The notes: generated by a model not told the origin, from the letters alone. 64,000 nucleotides of DNA from Temnothorax longispinosus (GCF_030848805.1 NC_092364.1:6014001-6078000), one strand, 5' to 3'; counted from the stretch's first letter, positions 20,625 through 32,320 are shown. Translations and numbers: made by a program.

Positions 20625-20635
20625 AAGGGGGAAGG
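20625..20635 (+). other. Polypurine tract
   Basis: AAGGGGGAAGG directly abuts the 3' LTR. It is the expected primer for plus-strand DNA synthesis and confirms the LTR start at 20636. Confidence 0.85.
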
Positions 20636-22002
20636 TGTTACGTACGGAAATTTTATATTTCCGACGACGCACGTTAAAAGTCTTGAACGCTTAGACGACG
20701 CACGCTGGGCTCGGAATTCCGAGGAAACGGCCGGGTTAGTGTAAATGTTTAGATTATCTTATCGGAGTCCGTTGAAGGGCTGGGGGCCAGATGGGGCCCA
20801 AAACTACGCTTCTAGAATGTTCTAGAAGCTTCTAGAATACCTCCCCCCTTAAGACGCATAGGAAAAAGGCGGGAATCTCGCGCGGGAGATTCCGGTCTTT
20901 TTCGGGTATAAATAGGGCGGAAAAACGCCGCGGAAAGCAGATAAGTTTTAACTTCGGCCTTGACTAGACGTAATTCTCAGACTCTCTCCTAACCTTATTC
21001 GATTTCCTACGTTCCGCTATACGCTAAGTTCGAGCATTCGCGCTCAATTCTGGGACTTAGTCCCTTCACTCTCATACCTTATAAGACCGCGCTTCACGCA
21101 CAAGTTGTATTGAGATTTATAGAATAAAGGTAAGATAAGTTTAAAAGGGAACAAGTGTAAAAATCTGGAATCTCATTTCGTATTTTTAATCAATAAATCG
21201 ATCACTTCTAAGATTCGACTCGCAGTTGTCGCTGACAAGCGTGGCGATCTGTGCTGGGGCGCTGACGAAGAGTGTGGCGATCCAGTACTTTCGCTGCCGA
21301 AAGCGTGGCGATTACGGGGTTGATTCTCCCAAGAACGACCCCCAGGTCGTAATAATCACTGTCACTTCTGGGATTCCGACTCGCAGTTTCCGCCGACAAA
21401 GCGTGGCGATCTGTGCTGGGGCGCTGACGAATAGTGTGGCGATCCAGTACTTTCGCTGCCGAAAGCGTGGCGATTACGGAGTTGGTTCCCAGAAAAAGAC
21501 AATAATTTCAACAAATTCCCGAAAGTGAATTTGACCTCTACGCTGACGATCTGAGCGCTGACGAAGAGTGTGGCGAGCAGAGGGTGTGGCGGATTGGTTT
21601 TGAGCGCTGCCGAAGTGTGGCGAGCTTAAAATTCATTTTCGTGAACGCGGCTGAATGACGAAGAAAGGAGGTAGGCGCGTTCGTATTAAACGAATCAGAT
21701 TCCAGATCAAGCAAGCAGTCATTTCTAATCAAGATCCTCTCCCCTTCCTCCAACAATTGCAACAACTAGAAAACGCACCCTCCTTTAAACCTATTCCTGT
21801 CGATTTCGACGTTGATTATCCTAATTATAACCAAATAAATAAAGCTGATCCTCGTTACCATACGTATAAACTCAGATATCTTTTCGGTCCCGAATAATAA
21901 ATATAATAATAATATCCTTCACACGACTTGTCCAAATCCCTGGTAAATTGCTTAAATGCATTGACCAAAAAACGGACGAACTATAACAGTCAGAACGTGA
22001 CA
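20636..22002 (+). repeat. 3' LTR (1367 bp)
   Basis: Matches 2350-3705. It contains the heat shock element at 20810-20837, TATA box 20907-20914, the repeat array at about 21230-21625 and the open 80-codon LTR ORF at 21655-21897. It is 11 bp longer than the 5' copy, the net of a 13-bp insertion near 21330 and a 2-bp deletion near 21613. Confidence 0.95.
21655..21897 (+). CDS. 80-codon ORF inside the 3' LTR, function unknown
   Basis: Second copy of the LTR-internal ORF at 3358-3600, open over its full length. Both differences from the 5' copy change residues: F to L in the QDPFPFL patch and N to D before PRYHTYKL. In this position it could only be transcribed from the 3' LTR promoter. Everything else said for the 5' copy applies. 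Confidence 0.35.
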   Translation: MTKKGGRRVRIKRIRFQIKQAVISNQDPLPFLQQLQQLENAPSFKPIPVDFDVDYPNYNQINKADPRYHTYKLRYLFGPE

Positions 22003-22006
22003 GCGT

Positions 22007-22243
22007 CGTTAGGTACTGCGGTCGTTTCTCGTAATTTTCTCTACTATAAGTACATAGTTTGCACCTAGCTGTATTTTTGCAAATTATGAAGCACTTTCGA
22101 ACCTTAAAGGGAACTGGCGTTTTGAAGTTATATATCTTATGATCAGTGTTTAAATGACATATTAATTTTTTTAACATAGCAGAGTCGTTTCCCGCCGTAA
22201 TTATAAATCCACAACGTGTACATATAACTAATCCATCCTCCAC
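22007..22243 (-). pseudogene. BED-finger ORF, upstream half (split by retroelement)
   Basis: Minus-strand frame starting MEDGLVICTRCGFIITAGND, with a complete C-x2-C ... H-x4-H finger (CTRC, HLNTDH), then a second C-x2-C (CKLCTYSRENYEKR) at the edge of the target site. The second finger's H-x4-H (HIKTKH) lies on the far side of the retroelement at 2330-2345. Two BED fingers in tandem fit a hAT-type transposase N-terminus or a domesticated relative. A start upstream of 22243 cannot be excluded. The (TA)n repeat at 22265-22323 lies just beyond. Confidence 0.55.
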
Positions 22244-22264
22244 ATCAGTAGTAGTACCATAAGT

Positions 22265-22267
22265 CTC

Positions 22268-22323
<56 letters not shown>
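22265..22323. repeat. (TA)n microsatellite
   Basis: About 29 TA units without interruption. Confidence 0.95.
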
Positions 22324-22326
<3 letters not shown>

Positions 22327-23280
22327 TAGAGAGAGGCGAGAGTGGCCGATTTCACGCTAGGGTTTACTTTCCTGCACATATATGTATATTTATATATAAT
22401 TTGAATAGACATTAAAAATATTGTACATGCTCACACGGTTTCCGAGTATTCAAAGCAATTCGAGGTAGAACACTCAAGGAGGTTTTTTAGCCGGCGCAAG
22501 AATCGGCATAATAGCCAGGGACCGGGCCTGGGATATGGGTCGAGCCATTTTTCTGCTCTTACGAAAAAGTGTTAAACACAAATCTTAAAAACACACATGT
22601 ATATCGAGCAGTCGAAATTTAAGACACCATTTCTGCCGCTGCGTGTACAGCGGGTATTGCAATGACATACAGGTCGGTATGACGAGTTGCCCATGCAGGC
22701 ACGCATGGTCGTTCGTAACTCCGTAGGCTTTGGCGTATTATATATGCGTGATTATAATATTAAGTCGTATAACACGTACTATCGTAAAACATTTTCTCTC
22801 TCTCTCTCTCTCTCTCCCTCTTCCCCTCTTCCCCTCTCTCTCTTCTTACCATTAAATGATATTTTTCAATAACCTGGTATAAAAATATATTGTATAATGT
22901 ACGTATCAGTGCAGTGGTTTAGAAGAGAGGTGTATGATAGATATTTATTACTTCAGCTTTCAAAATTTGCCAGGAAGGGACTTGGTTTACAATTAAACAT
23001 ATATAAATGTTATTGAAAGGCTTTCGAAAATTTAAAATATACGTTGTTTTGTTTGGTCGTCAATTCTCCCCTCCATAAGTAACAACCATAAGTGATATTA
23101 TGAGAATAGATGTGTCATTGTTCGTCTAAACGTCGACGAGACACATTCTGTCCTGCCGCTCACATAAACATCCGTGCAATTTTGACAATACGATCAGATT
23201 TAACAAATGGCATCAATAATTGTAAGTAGTGTTACGTCTCTCATGTCTTATTGAAGGTCTCTCCCTTTTCATTATATTAT
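22324..23280. other. Non-coding, with (CT)n microsatellite
   Basis: No gene recognised. A CT-rich microsatellite occupies 22795-22848. A somewhat GC-richer patch at 22460-22560 has no feature I can name. Confidence 0.5.
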
Positions 23281-23289
23281 AAATTTCAG

Positions 23290-23419
23290 AAAAGAAAATG
23301 TGGGTATTGCCACTGTATCCTCCCAAGCAATGCGGAACTATCAAAGCATTCCTGCTTTTATAATCTAGATGAAAAGAACAACGTTCTAATTGTTGATGAA
23401 AACAACATTATAACAAAAG
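23290..23419 (+). CDS. Isolated zinc-finger-like exon
   Basis: Bounded by a good acceptor (TATAAATTTCAG ending 23289) and donor (AAAAG/GTCAGT, exon end 23419). It encodes KRKCGYCHCILPSNAELSKH followed by SCFYNLDEKNNVLIVDENN: a C-x2-C ... H-type finger then an acidic patch. This layout is common in N-terminal exons of transposon-derived proteins of insects. No adjoining exon was found, so this is either an exon of a gene with distant partners or a fragment. I cannot name the gene. Confidence 0.4.
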
Positions 23420-23628
23420 GTCAGTTTAGACTCACGTAGTGATTCGGTATGAGACGAGACTGTCAAGCATCTCGCTCGATTTTCTTTGCATTTATTATTC
23501 AGTTGAAGATCTTGTCTCGATCGTTTAACATGAAGTTTTATATTTGTCTCGAAATCAAGAAAACAAAAAAACAAGCGAGACAAAACGAGAATCTTGAAAT
23601 CTCGCTTGAAATATATGCTTATATATAA

Positions 23629-23758
23629 GGCTGGGGCGCGTTTTCGCGAATCGGATTCGCGAATCGTGCATTTGTATACCATGTGTGCTTAGCACGAATA
23701 GTTAAATGCACGATTCGCGAATCCGATTCGCGAAACCGCACATAGTGTAGCCCCAGCC
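23629..23758. mobile_element. Palindromic MITE, Harbinger-like
   Basis: 130 bp, starting GGCTGGGGC and ending GCCCCAGCC, with inner arms TCGCGAATCGGATTCGCGAA and its inverse. TAA flanks both sides (23626-23628, 23759-23761). A 3-bp TAA duplication fits PIF/Harbinger elements. Confidence 0.75.
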
Positions 23759-23814
23759 TAAGAGACAACGCATATTTAATTAATTAATAACGAATTATTG
23801 ATTAATTATTAATA

Positions 23815-24585
23815 ATTATAATTATATTAAAATTATGTCAGTACATAATAAAAATTCGGAATTATTTTATGTCCCGACATAATTTTAATTTTACAAATTA
23901 AAATTATGTCTGAACATCATAAAAATTAGATGAATTAAAATTATGTCGATACATCATAAAAATTGTATAAATTAAAATTATGTCGAGACATCATAAAAAT
24001 TGTATAAATTAAAATTATGTCGAGACATCATAAAAATTGTATAAATTAAAATGATGTCGACATCATCAAAATTGAATGAATTAAAATTATGTCGATACAT
24101 CAAAAATTGTATGAATTAAAATTATGTCGACATCATCAAAACTGAATGAATTAAAATTATGTCGATACATCATAAAAATTGTATGAATTAAAATTATGTC
24201 GACACATCATAAAATTGTATGAATTAAAATGATGTCGACATCATAATAAAAATGGAATGAATTAAAATTATGTCGATACGTAAAAATAATTCCGAATTTT
24301 TATGATGTGTCGACATAATTTTAATTCATACAATTTTTATTATGTCTCGACATAATTTTAATTTATTCTATTTTTATGTCTCGACATAATTTTAATTCAT
24401 TCCATTTTTATGGTGTCTCGACATAATTTTAATTTATTCAATTTTTATGATGTCGACATAATTTTAATTCATACAATTTTTATGATGTAGACATAATTTT
24501 AATTCATACAATTTTTATTATGTCTCGACATAATTTTAATTCATTCCATTTTTATGATGTGTCGATATAATTTTAATTCCGGAGT
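23815..24585. repeat. Inverted tandem-repeat array (AATTAAAATTATGTCGACATC)
   Basis: A unit of roughly 35-40 bp, close to AATTAAAATTATGTCGACA followed by TCATAAAAATTGTATG, is repeated about ten times in one orientation to near 24285. It is then repeated about seven times in the opposite orientation. The whole can fold into an imperfect hairpin of more than 700 bp. No coding. Confidence 0.85.
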
Positions 24586-24604
24586 TGGTGAGATTTTCAT
24601 CTCA

Positions 24605-25296
24605 CAATATTGGCAGCATTGAGTAAGTAGCGCCAACAGTTCTTACAGCTTGAATTCGATGTCTACGTATCCCAGGTTGCCGACGACGAGGTCCAGATAG
24701 TGCGCTCTGTAGTTTTCGGTGTCCAGGTGTACTTTGTCCAGGTGTACAGGTGTAATATTTTGAATTCGATGTCTACGTGTCCCAGATTGCCGATGTCGAC
24801 GTCCAAATAATGCGCTTCGTAGTTTTCGGTGTCCAGATGTATTAATACTTTAAATTCGATGTCTACATGTCTTAGGTTGCTGATGACGACGTCCAAATAA
24901 TGCGTTCCGTAGTTTTTAGTGTCTAGGTGTATTAATACTTCGTCGTCGGCAACCTGGGACACGTAGACATCGAATTCAAAGTATTAATACACCTGGACAC
25001 CGAAAACTACGGAGCGCATTATCTGGACGTCGTCATCAGCAATCTGGAACACGTAGACATCGAATTCAAAGTATTAATACACCTGGACACCGAAAACTAC
25101 AAAGCGCATTATCCGGACGTCGTCATCGGCAATCTGGAACAGGTAGACATCGAATTCAAAGTATTAACACACCTAGACACCGAAAACTACGCAGCGCACT
25201 ATCTGGACTTCGTCATCGGCGACCTGGGACACGTAGACATCGAATTCAAGCTGTAGGAACTGTTGGCGCTACTTATACTGAATGCTGCCAATATTG
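24605..25296. mobile_element. 692-bp foldback element made of 90-bp repeats
   Basis: Outer ends CAATATTGGCAGCATT and AATGCTGCCAATATTG are inverted copies, followed by AGTAAGTAGCGCCAACAGTT and its near inverse. Each arm holds three to four copies of a 90-bp unit with GACATCGAATTCAAAGTATT; units on the right arm start at 24961, 25051, 25141 and 25231, exactly 90 bp apart. The repeats are open reading on both strands (IHLDTENYGAHYLDVVISNL type, 30 residues per unit), but the hairpin makes this ambiguous. Confidence 0.8.
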
Positions 25297-26840
25297 CTCT
25301 GGCCGAGATCAGTATGAAATCACCATCCTCTAGAATCACTTTCTTCGCGCCGGACGTGCTTTCCGCGTGGAAGTTTCATCGCGTGCGTTTCAACCGGCGA
25401 GAAAGCTCGTCGTGCGCTTATTCCGCTTTTTCGGAAATATTGATACTTTCCGCCTATATATACTTTCATAGTTAGTTTAGATGCAATACTTCAATATTAA
25501 ACGTACGAATATTAAAACTTATCAAATGGGCACCGTGATGCGCAAGCAAAAGTATATTGCATACAGCGTATGGTATCATCGGGAAGGGAAGGTTTACGTG
25601 CCACGTTTACGATATCCGGTGCATCTCACAATAACCGACAACCGCGATGTCAATGCTTCCTTCTCGAAATAGACAGTCGAAATGGAGATAAGATCTTTAA
25701 AAGCGAAAGAATAAAATTCTGCGACGGTATGACTGGATTTTCGGAGTTATAGAATAATATATTTTTCTTACTAACGTATAGCAAAGGATTTCACCTAATA
25801 GTATTATTTTATAAAATGCAAAAAGCGAATAGCTCATTTATTCAAATTAAGAAAAGGAATATTTAATGTAAATTAATTTTATAATAGATCGTTGAATATT
25901 TCGTAACGGTTGGCAGTTGGCACATGACGCTTGTTGTTTTTGCGTTCTATGCTATAGGTTTACATCAAAATTGCTTTGTTTATTATTCGCATGGCGACTC
26001 GAACAGGCAAGCAGCTCCGGGTGCCGTCGCATTTATTCCTCGTAACGCGGTCGCAACAAGTACCAACGGAAACGCGGTTATTCTCTGTGAACAATTAACG
26101 ATTATCAGCCTATGCAATTGATTCACTCTCACGATTAACGATTCGTGAGCGTATTGAGGTATTATATATGGTAAAAAAGCTGCCCATTGGCGATATTTCC
26201 AGAGTTTTCCAGGTATCACGAGGCCCGTGCATAGCACGCTTGTGGTCGTATAAAGTATTAAATTGCTGTTATTTCCAAGATTATTACAGAAATCATGGAA
26301 AATTATATATCACTCAGTACGAAATCGCAGCGCGAATTACCGTATAACAAGTTAACCAAGAAAAAAGCGATTTAATATACACTTATAATAATATTGTACG
26401 GAGCGGCCGAGGGACACGTCCGTCCCGTTCGAGGCTCCTGCCAGACTCCTTAAGAAATTGTTTTAAAATAACGTACTTGTCATCAATATTTTTTTTTTAT
26501 AACTTCAAAATATAACTTTGTCAAGTGTCTGCATTGATGTTGTTTATGACAATCTTATCGTTGCATCTTTAACCGATTATACGCGTATATATCGATGCTG
26601 CGAGATTTATATCAATATTACAGTATAACGAACTCCCTCCATGAATATATCTCTGATTTGGTCGATTTAGACATAACCGTGCCCTGCCTGTACCGTTTAC
26701 GGACAGAAAGATGTAGGTTCGTTTCACACGTAGGTATCCGGCACCAGACTACCAATGCCGGGTATCCGATCGATTTTCTTTGTTTTCACAAATCGGCTAT
26801 CGGATAAACGTGTAAATGTTCCCATATTAATCCATACATT
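25297..26840. other. No gene recognised
   Basis: Several ORFs of 60-85 codons (25481, 25570, 25924, 26595) lack recognisable domains or splice context. A moderately GC-rich stretch at 25330-25450 precedes TATATATACTTTC. I see no repeat structure. Confidence 0.4.
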
Positions 26841-26849
26841 TTCCAAAAT

Positions 26850-28625
26850 TCTTTGTTTTGTCAGTGAAAAATTAACACAGGTTGTATTTTTGACCAAACT
26901 GACATTTATTTTTACGTTAACTCGACGTTTCGACACTGGTTTTGTGTCCTTATCAAGAGATTTCTAAAAGTATGCAAAACGAAGTCATTACAAGCATGTT
27001 GTTACAGGAGCGAATGTCGCACGAGAAACAATCAAGGAAATATCTACCTATATTTTTCGCGATTGCATTAGCCACTCACAAAGTTTTTGCCGTTTTATTA
27101 ACATTGTCAAATCTTAAAAGAGTCGCAGTCTAGAGCGAGCCGCAGTCATGATGTGAACGGAACCGACCGGTGACACGTCGTTCCGGATCGAAAGACAGCG
27201 ACTGACTAATCGTTGATATATAAATAAACGACTGTATAGGTCAAACAAATAAAAATAACGTTTAGAGAGTAATTATTACGTGGCTCTTATGATTCTATCG
27301 TATAGCGGATTGAAATTCTCAGTGTCTTTTTTTAAATTGATCGTGTTCTTTTTTTATGTAAAACATCTCTGCAATCTCCCTCTTCCTTACATTTCTCTCT
27401 CTATGCATGATTTCCGTATCGGACCATTTAAAATTATGCCCGTGTGTAAGTCGGTGCTTGCTAACAACGGAGTGTTTATTCACATCTTTTTTAATGTCAC
27501 CTAAATGTTCCTTCACACGAGTTTCCAAATGTCTTAAGGTTTGTCCAATATAAGAAGCGTTACAGTCATTACATTCGATTTTGTAGACCACTCCTGTTTC
27601 TTTCATATTTTCGAGCTTATCTTTACCCCGTTTTATAATTGAATCCAGCTTTTTTGGGATCGTGTAAAGGACATCGAGGCCACATCGGTTTACGGTCCGG
27701 CGAATATCCTCACTAAGACCCTTAATGTAAGGAAGCGCAATGTATTTCCGGGCGTCGAAAGTATTGCTTACATTATTACAGTCGGTGATGTTATTGCGAT
27801 GTTTTAATTCTTTTAATCTGTTGTTAATTTGCTTATCAATCAGCTCTTCTGGGAAGCAATTATTCCTAAGGATGTCCTTCACAATTTTAATATTAGAATT
27901 GTGAAATTGTTTATCCGAAAGTAAAATTGCATGGTCAACAAGGCTTGTGATTGTATTATATTTGTATTTCAATGGATGGTTGGAAAAGTAATTTACATAT
28001 CGGCCCGAGAACGTGGGTTTCCTGTGCCAATTAGTCAAAAGCCTGTTGCCATTTTTGATGATGAGAGTATCTAGAAAGGGGATGGCCCCATTTACCTCCA
28101 ATTCGTGAGTAAATTTTAAACGGGGGTGATAGTTATTAAACGCGTCAAGGACATCCCCAATTTTATCCTTAGGAATTACGGCAATAACATCATCGACATA
28201 ACGGCGGAAAAACGACAGAGAAAAATTAAGCATAGCAAGACAGTGAGTCTCTAAATCCTCCATCACAACATCCGCTAATATCGGTGAAAGCGGAGATCCC
28301 ATCGGACTGCCAAAGATCTGTTCATATGTGTCACCATTAAAACTGAAACTCGTAGATCCCAGTACCAGCTCAATAGCATGCAAAAATTGCGGCAAATTAA
28401 GCTTCGTGTTACCAGAGATATCCAGCCAACGTTTTTCTATTCCTCTGAGAACTAACTCCTTCGGGATGTTGGTGAAAAGAGCCGTTACATCGAGGGAAAC
28501 GAGTACCTCATCAGTATTAATCTCAATGTCCTTGATTTCTCTTACAAAGGACCAACTGTCCTTGATGTGAGACTTAGGTGGGCGAATAGAGTGATGCAAG
28601 ATACTGTGGAGAAAGGACGCTACGT
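26850..28625 (-). mobile_element. Penelope-like element, 5'-truncated
   Basis: Minus-strand element with the RT plus GIY-YIG protein described at 27319-28599 and a 3' region of about 450 bp. That region contains CTTGATAAGGACACAAAACC and GTGTCGAAACGTCGAG near 26920-26960, a pattern typical of Penelope-like 3' ends. A related arrangement occurs at 61690-61800. The 5' end stops near 28625 at an A/T-rich tract, so the N-terminal half of the protein is missing. Confidence 0.8.
27319..28599 (-). pseudogene. Penelope-like RT with GIY-YIG endonuclease (N-terminally truncated)
   Basis: 426 open codons. RT motifs: SLDVTALFTNIPKE (motif A), IFGSPMGSPLSPILADVVME and the catalytic FRRYVDDVIAVI (YVDD), then AIPFLDTLIIKNG and the thumb. 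The C-terminal GIY-YIG nuclease reads GVVYKIECNDCNASYIGQTL then HLETRVKEHL, with a possible zinc pair (ECNDC). Penelope-like elements use this nuclease for target cleavage. The family's proteins are usually 700-900 residues, so about half the length, including fingers and N-terminal domain, is absent. The frame that remains has no internal stop, which implies a fairly recent insertion. Confidence 0.9.
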
Positions 28626-28639
28626 TATAAGTTTGAAAA

Positions 28640-30090
28640 AAATAAAAAAAATTTTTTTTTATCAGGAACTCTAGTACTTGTCAAAATGCTTCAGAGGAGC
28701 TATTCAGAAGTATTCGGTCTTAAAGTTGGGTGTGAAGTTAGCATTCTATTTTTTAATTGCCTTTTTCAGTGTTGATCGCCGGAACTTTTTGTATAAACAT
28801 AAAAATATTCTTATACTCTTCGAAAAGAAGCTGCAACTCTAATCAGAACTAAAAAATTTTAAAGTAGGGGTGCGAATTTCACACACCCAACCTTTTTTAC
28901 CGATGCAAGCGCATGTGGGTAATATTCTCTTCTGTCGATTAAATAAATTTCTAAATTATCAAAGCAGGAAAATATCGACAATGCAATAAAAAATAATATC
29001 GGGTATAATCTCTATGGTAATAATAAATAATCTAGAAGGCATTTAAAAATCAGCATTGCTGATTAAATATCAGCATACACATTAAATAAAATATAGTTTT
29101 TTTTTAATTGTGTTTTATAAATAGAAACATTTTAATAATAGAAACAAAATAAAAACAAATTTACATAATTAACTAAAATATATGAAAGTAAAATAAATAA
29201 AAATATATTTGTATAAGTGTCAAAAAATATGTATAAACAAATATTATAAATAATCTGATAGGTTTTAAACAATAATGTGCTAAAATTAATCAATAAATAC
29301 TTTTCTCAAATCATTACTCAAATTAATCTTCAATCAATTTCATATATCTCTTTGTTAAAAATTAACCACGTATTCATTCTACTAGATAATGTCAAGTTCA
29401 TTAAACATCAAGAAAAACATGCACATTAAAAAAAAGAACATATATTTTCAATTCTTTATCCGTTATCTCGTAATTATTCATTGACAAAATTAATGAGGCA
29501 TTAATAATTGCTTTAATTTTACTTGATATATTTGATCCCGGTGATTGTTGGCTTGTCTGATTGTGAGTCAAACAGATCTCTTTAATTCCTATTGTTAGTA
29601 TAGGTGTTAAGAAAATATTTAAACGTCTGGATGGCAACGATCACCGATAGTTAACAAGCAGAAAATGTATAAATGAGAAATAGCAGTGGGATTAACGACC
29701 GTAACGCAACATTTTTTTCCTTTCTAACGACAGACGGTGGATGCTAAGAGAGATGCGTTTGAGAAATGCGCTAAACCGACTGCACGAGCCACAAGGGAGT
29801 GACAAGCGAGAGCTAGAGCTACCCGACTGCGCGCAGTTATATAGCTTCGAGATATTCACTCTTTTAATATGACACGGTGATAATAAACTGCTCTTTCAAA
29901 TCCCTATCTCGCGTTTCGTAATGTATTCATAGAATTTTTCGAATGGGTTCATTACCCGTTAAGCTGTTCGAGGCGATTCTTATTAAAACACTCTCCGTCT
30001 ATATACATGATTAATTCACAATGAAATTTGCAGATATTATAGATATACAATAACGTATTGTGAGATGGAAATTATATTAATGACAATTTC
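28640..30090. other. No gene recognised
   Basis: AT-rich, with poly-T tracts. A GC-richer patch at 29730-29830 has no coding or repeat signal that I can name. Confidence 0.5.
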
Positions 30091-30094
30091 TATA

Positions 30095-30221
30095 TTGCTT
30101 CCTCATAGAGGAAGCTTTGTGATGGTGAAAAAAAATTTTTTCGAGGTTTTGATGGAAATAAATTTAGAATGTTCTAAAATGTCGAAAAATCGTATTAGTA
30201 AAAAATGTCGGGAAGTATGTA

Positions 30222-30262
<41 letters not shown>

Positions 30263-30659
30263 ACGGATTTTTTGTACACGCATCTACTTCTACAATTTTT
30301 TAGATACCGGGTTGAAATTTTTCACACAAATAGAGTATCATAGAAAGTATGTTCTCCTCAAATTTTATTAAAATCGGTTGACCGGTGTAGATTTTATTGG
30401 AATTTTTTTTTTAGAAAAGTGTGTTTTATCCTATAGCTTTCTCAATATTTGAGATAGCGATCTATATCTAATTCTATTAAATTTTTCAGTTTTTTCTACC
30501 GGAGATTTTGATCGCGTATAAAGCTAAGTCTAATCAACCGAATTTAAAAGAATTATATATGAAATAGGGGTAGAAAAGACTGAAAAATATAATAAAATTA
30601 AAAATAGATCGATATCTCCAAATTTTCGGAAGTTAAAGCTTCCTCTATGAGGAAGCAAA
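30095..30659. mobile_element. Foldback-type element with palindromic ends
   Basis: The ends TTGCTTCCTCATAGAGGAAG and its inverse (30635-30659) are inverted copies, and each end is itself a palindrome. Inside are a (GT)n microsatellite (30222-30258) and AT-rich DNA without coding capacity. Length 565 bp. The class is uncertain. Confidence 0.65.
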
Positions 30660-32320
30660 TTTCTAATTTGCACATTTTTTTGCAAACGCATGAGGTAGGC
30701 TTCAACGCGCGGTGCGACTATAATCAGCAAAACTGTCGATAATTAACGAAAACACGGTGCTTCATTTTTACGATATGTTAGTGAATTTCTGGTTTATATT
30801 CGATTTGTGCACTACATACGTACACTGATGCATATTGAAGAAAAATTCGCTTGCCAAAACACGTTATCTGTGTGTTATCATCGTGTTTTACTTATATATA
30901 CTATATATGTGTAAGTAAATCTATTAAAAATTCTCTCTTTTTTAATTAAAAGAGAAATGATGAAATATTATTATGGATATGGGAACAAAAGAAAATGAAA
31001 TTGTTAAAGAATTATCTCGCAAACTGATTTTTTAATATAATATTTGTATACTTATGCAATTTCCTATATTACTGCTGAGTGCACTGACTATACGCGATTT
31101 ACGATATGTCTTTCTTGTTAGATATAATTCAGCAGGATCACTTACTTATCTGTTCGCGATCATCTGAGATATGGGAAATGTGCGACCTAAATTGGGAAAT
31201 GTGGGAAAACAGAATTTAATTTGCGAGTGCATCGAGTATATCTACGATCGCGATTTATGTCGGGCACTACGTGCTAGCTAAGCCGACAGGGTTATCTGTC
31301 TAACCGTAATTACTCGAGATATTGAGAATATGCAATTTAATTAGCAAAATGTGAGAAGTTGCTATTTAATTTGTGAGTGCATCGGCAACAAACATTTGTA
31401 TTTATCTCCGATTACAATCATATCACTTACAATCGCATAGATATGCTAAAAATTGTACCTTTTATTTTTAAATAATCCACCAAAATTAAATACTGTCTCT
31501 AATCTGTTCTAGTCTATGTCTATATTTTAAAATAAGAAATTTGTGATATATCATACGTCTATTTAATATTTTATGTCTCTGGAAGAGTATTTGCAACTCT
31601 TTATTATACATATATATTATACATATATATCATCATACAATTATTTTCATAGAGATCCATTTCCTCAACATAAAAAATATTAATATAATATAAATAAATG
31701 TTACTTTGTTACTTTCTTCATGCTACGATTTGAAAACGTTGCTCAACACCATTTCAATAAGATCTAATTCTATTGAAGTGCGATCACAGCACAAAGGAGG
31801 ATAGATCAAATGGTTTAAAGAGAGTTTTTTTTTAAATATTTACATGACGTTCCTAATTTTAACGACGACGCGACGAACCGGTTTATTTATTTAGCTAATT
31901 GTAAGCAGCGGCGACAATCTATATTAATTTTTCCATTGTTAGGTTTTGAGCTCTCGTGCTAAGCTTTATACATCAAGGGTACCCCATAGAACATGTGGTC
32001 AATGAAAAGAGATGCTTTAAAAAATAATCAAACTTTCGTCAATACGTTAATAATTATTTAATGCACTGTAAAATAAATGCCCATTGTTTTGTTTAATGCA
32101 TCACAAATTAATTATTAATAAATAGTCGATATATAATGGTTCATTACTTGAATCATTTAATATGGCGGTACATGTATTATTCCACACTCCTGATCCGAAA
32201 ATAATATGAAAATTACATTTAATTCTACGAACAATTAAACATCACCGTTGAGGTATACTTTGTTGATGCGTTTTTTTTTAGTGATTTTCCCAGTAGGCCT
32301 ATTTCACTTTTAAAGAAAAA
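30660..32320. other. No gene recognised
   Basis: AT-rich non-coding DNA. No ORF above 60 codons with domain signal and no clear repeat. Confidence 0.5.

Larger units (their letters stand above)
2350..22002 (+). mobile_element. Gypsy-class LTR retroelement with envelope gene, carrying nested insertions
   Basis: A full-length but broken LTR element of about 19.6 kb. In order it has: 5' LTR 2350-3705, primer site 3712-3728, gag to 5131, pol starting in the -1 frame, an envelope-like gene 16646-18718, a further ORF 19678-20121, a polypurine tract 20625-20635 and 3' LTR 20636-22002. Pol is interrupted by a DIRS-like pair of elements (5171-9923) and by an LTR piece (about 14097-16285). Without these the element is roughly 12.7 kb, long for the family because of the long LTRs, a large acidic pol linker and about 1.9 kb between env and the 3' LTR. 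Presence of an env gene makes it errantivirus-like in layout. Confidence 0.9.

Noticed and set aside
23815..24585. CRISPR-like array
   Set aside because: Units are short, AT-rich, vary in spacing, lack unique spacers and invert halfway; this is a eukaryotic repeat array.
27130..27240. Possible hammerhead ribozyme in the Penelope-like 3' region
   Set aside because: A GAAA-type core was considered, but I could not find the paired CTGATGA motif in either orientation.
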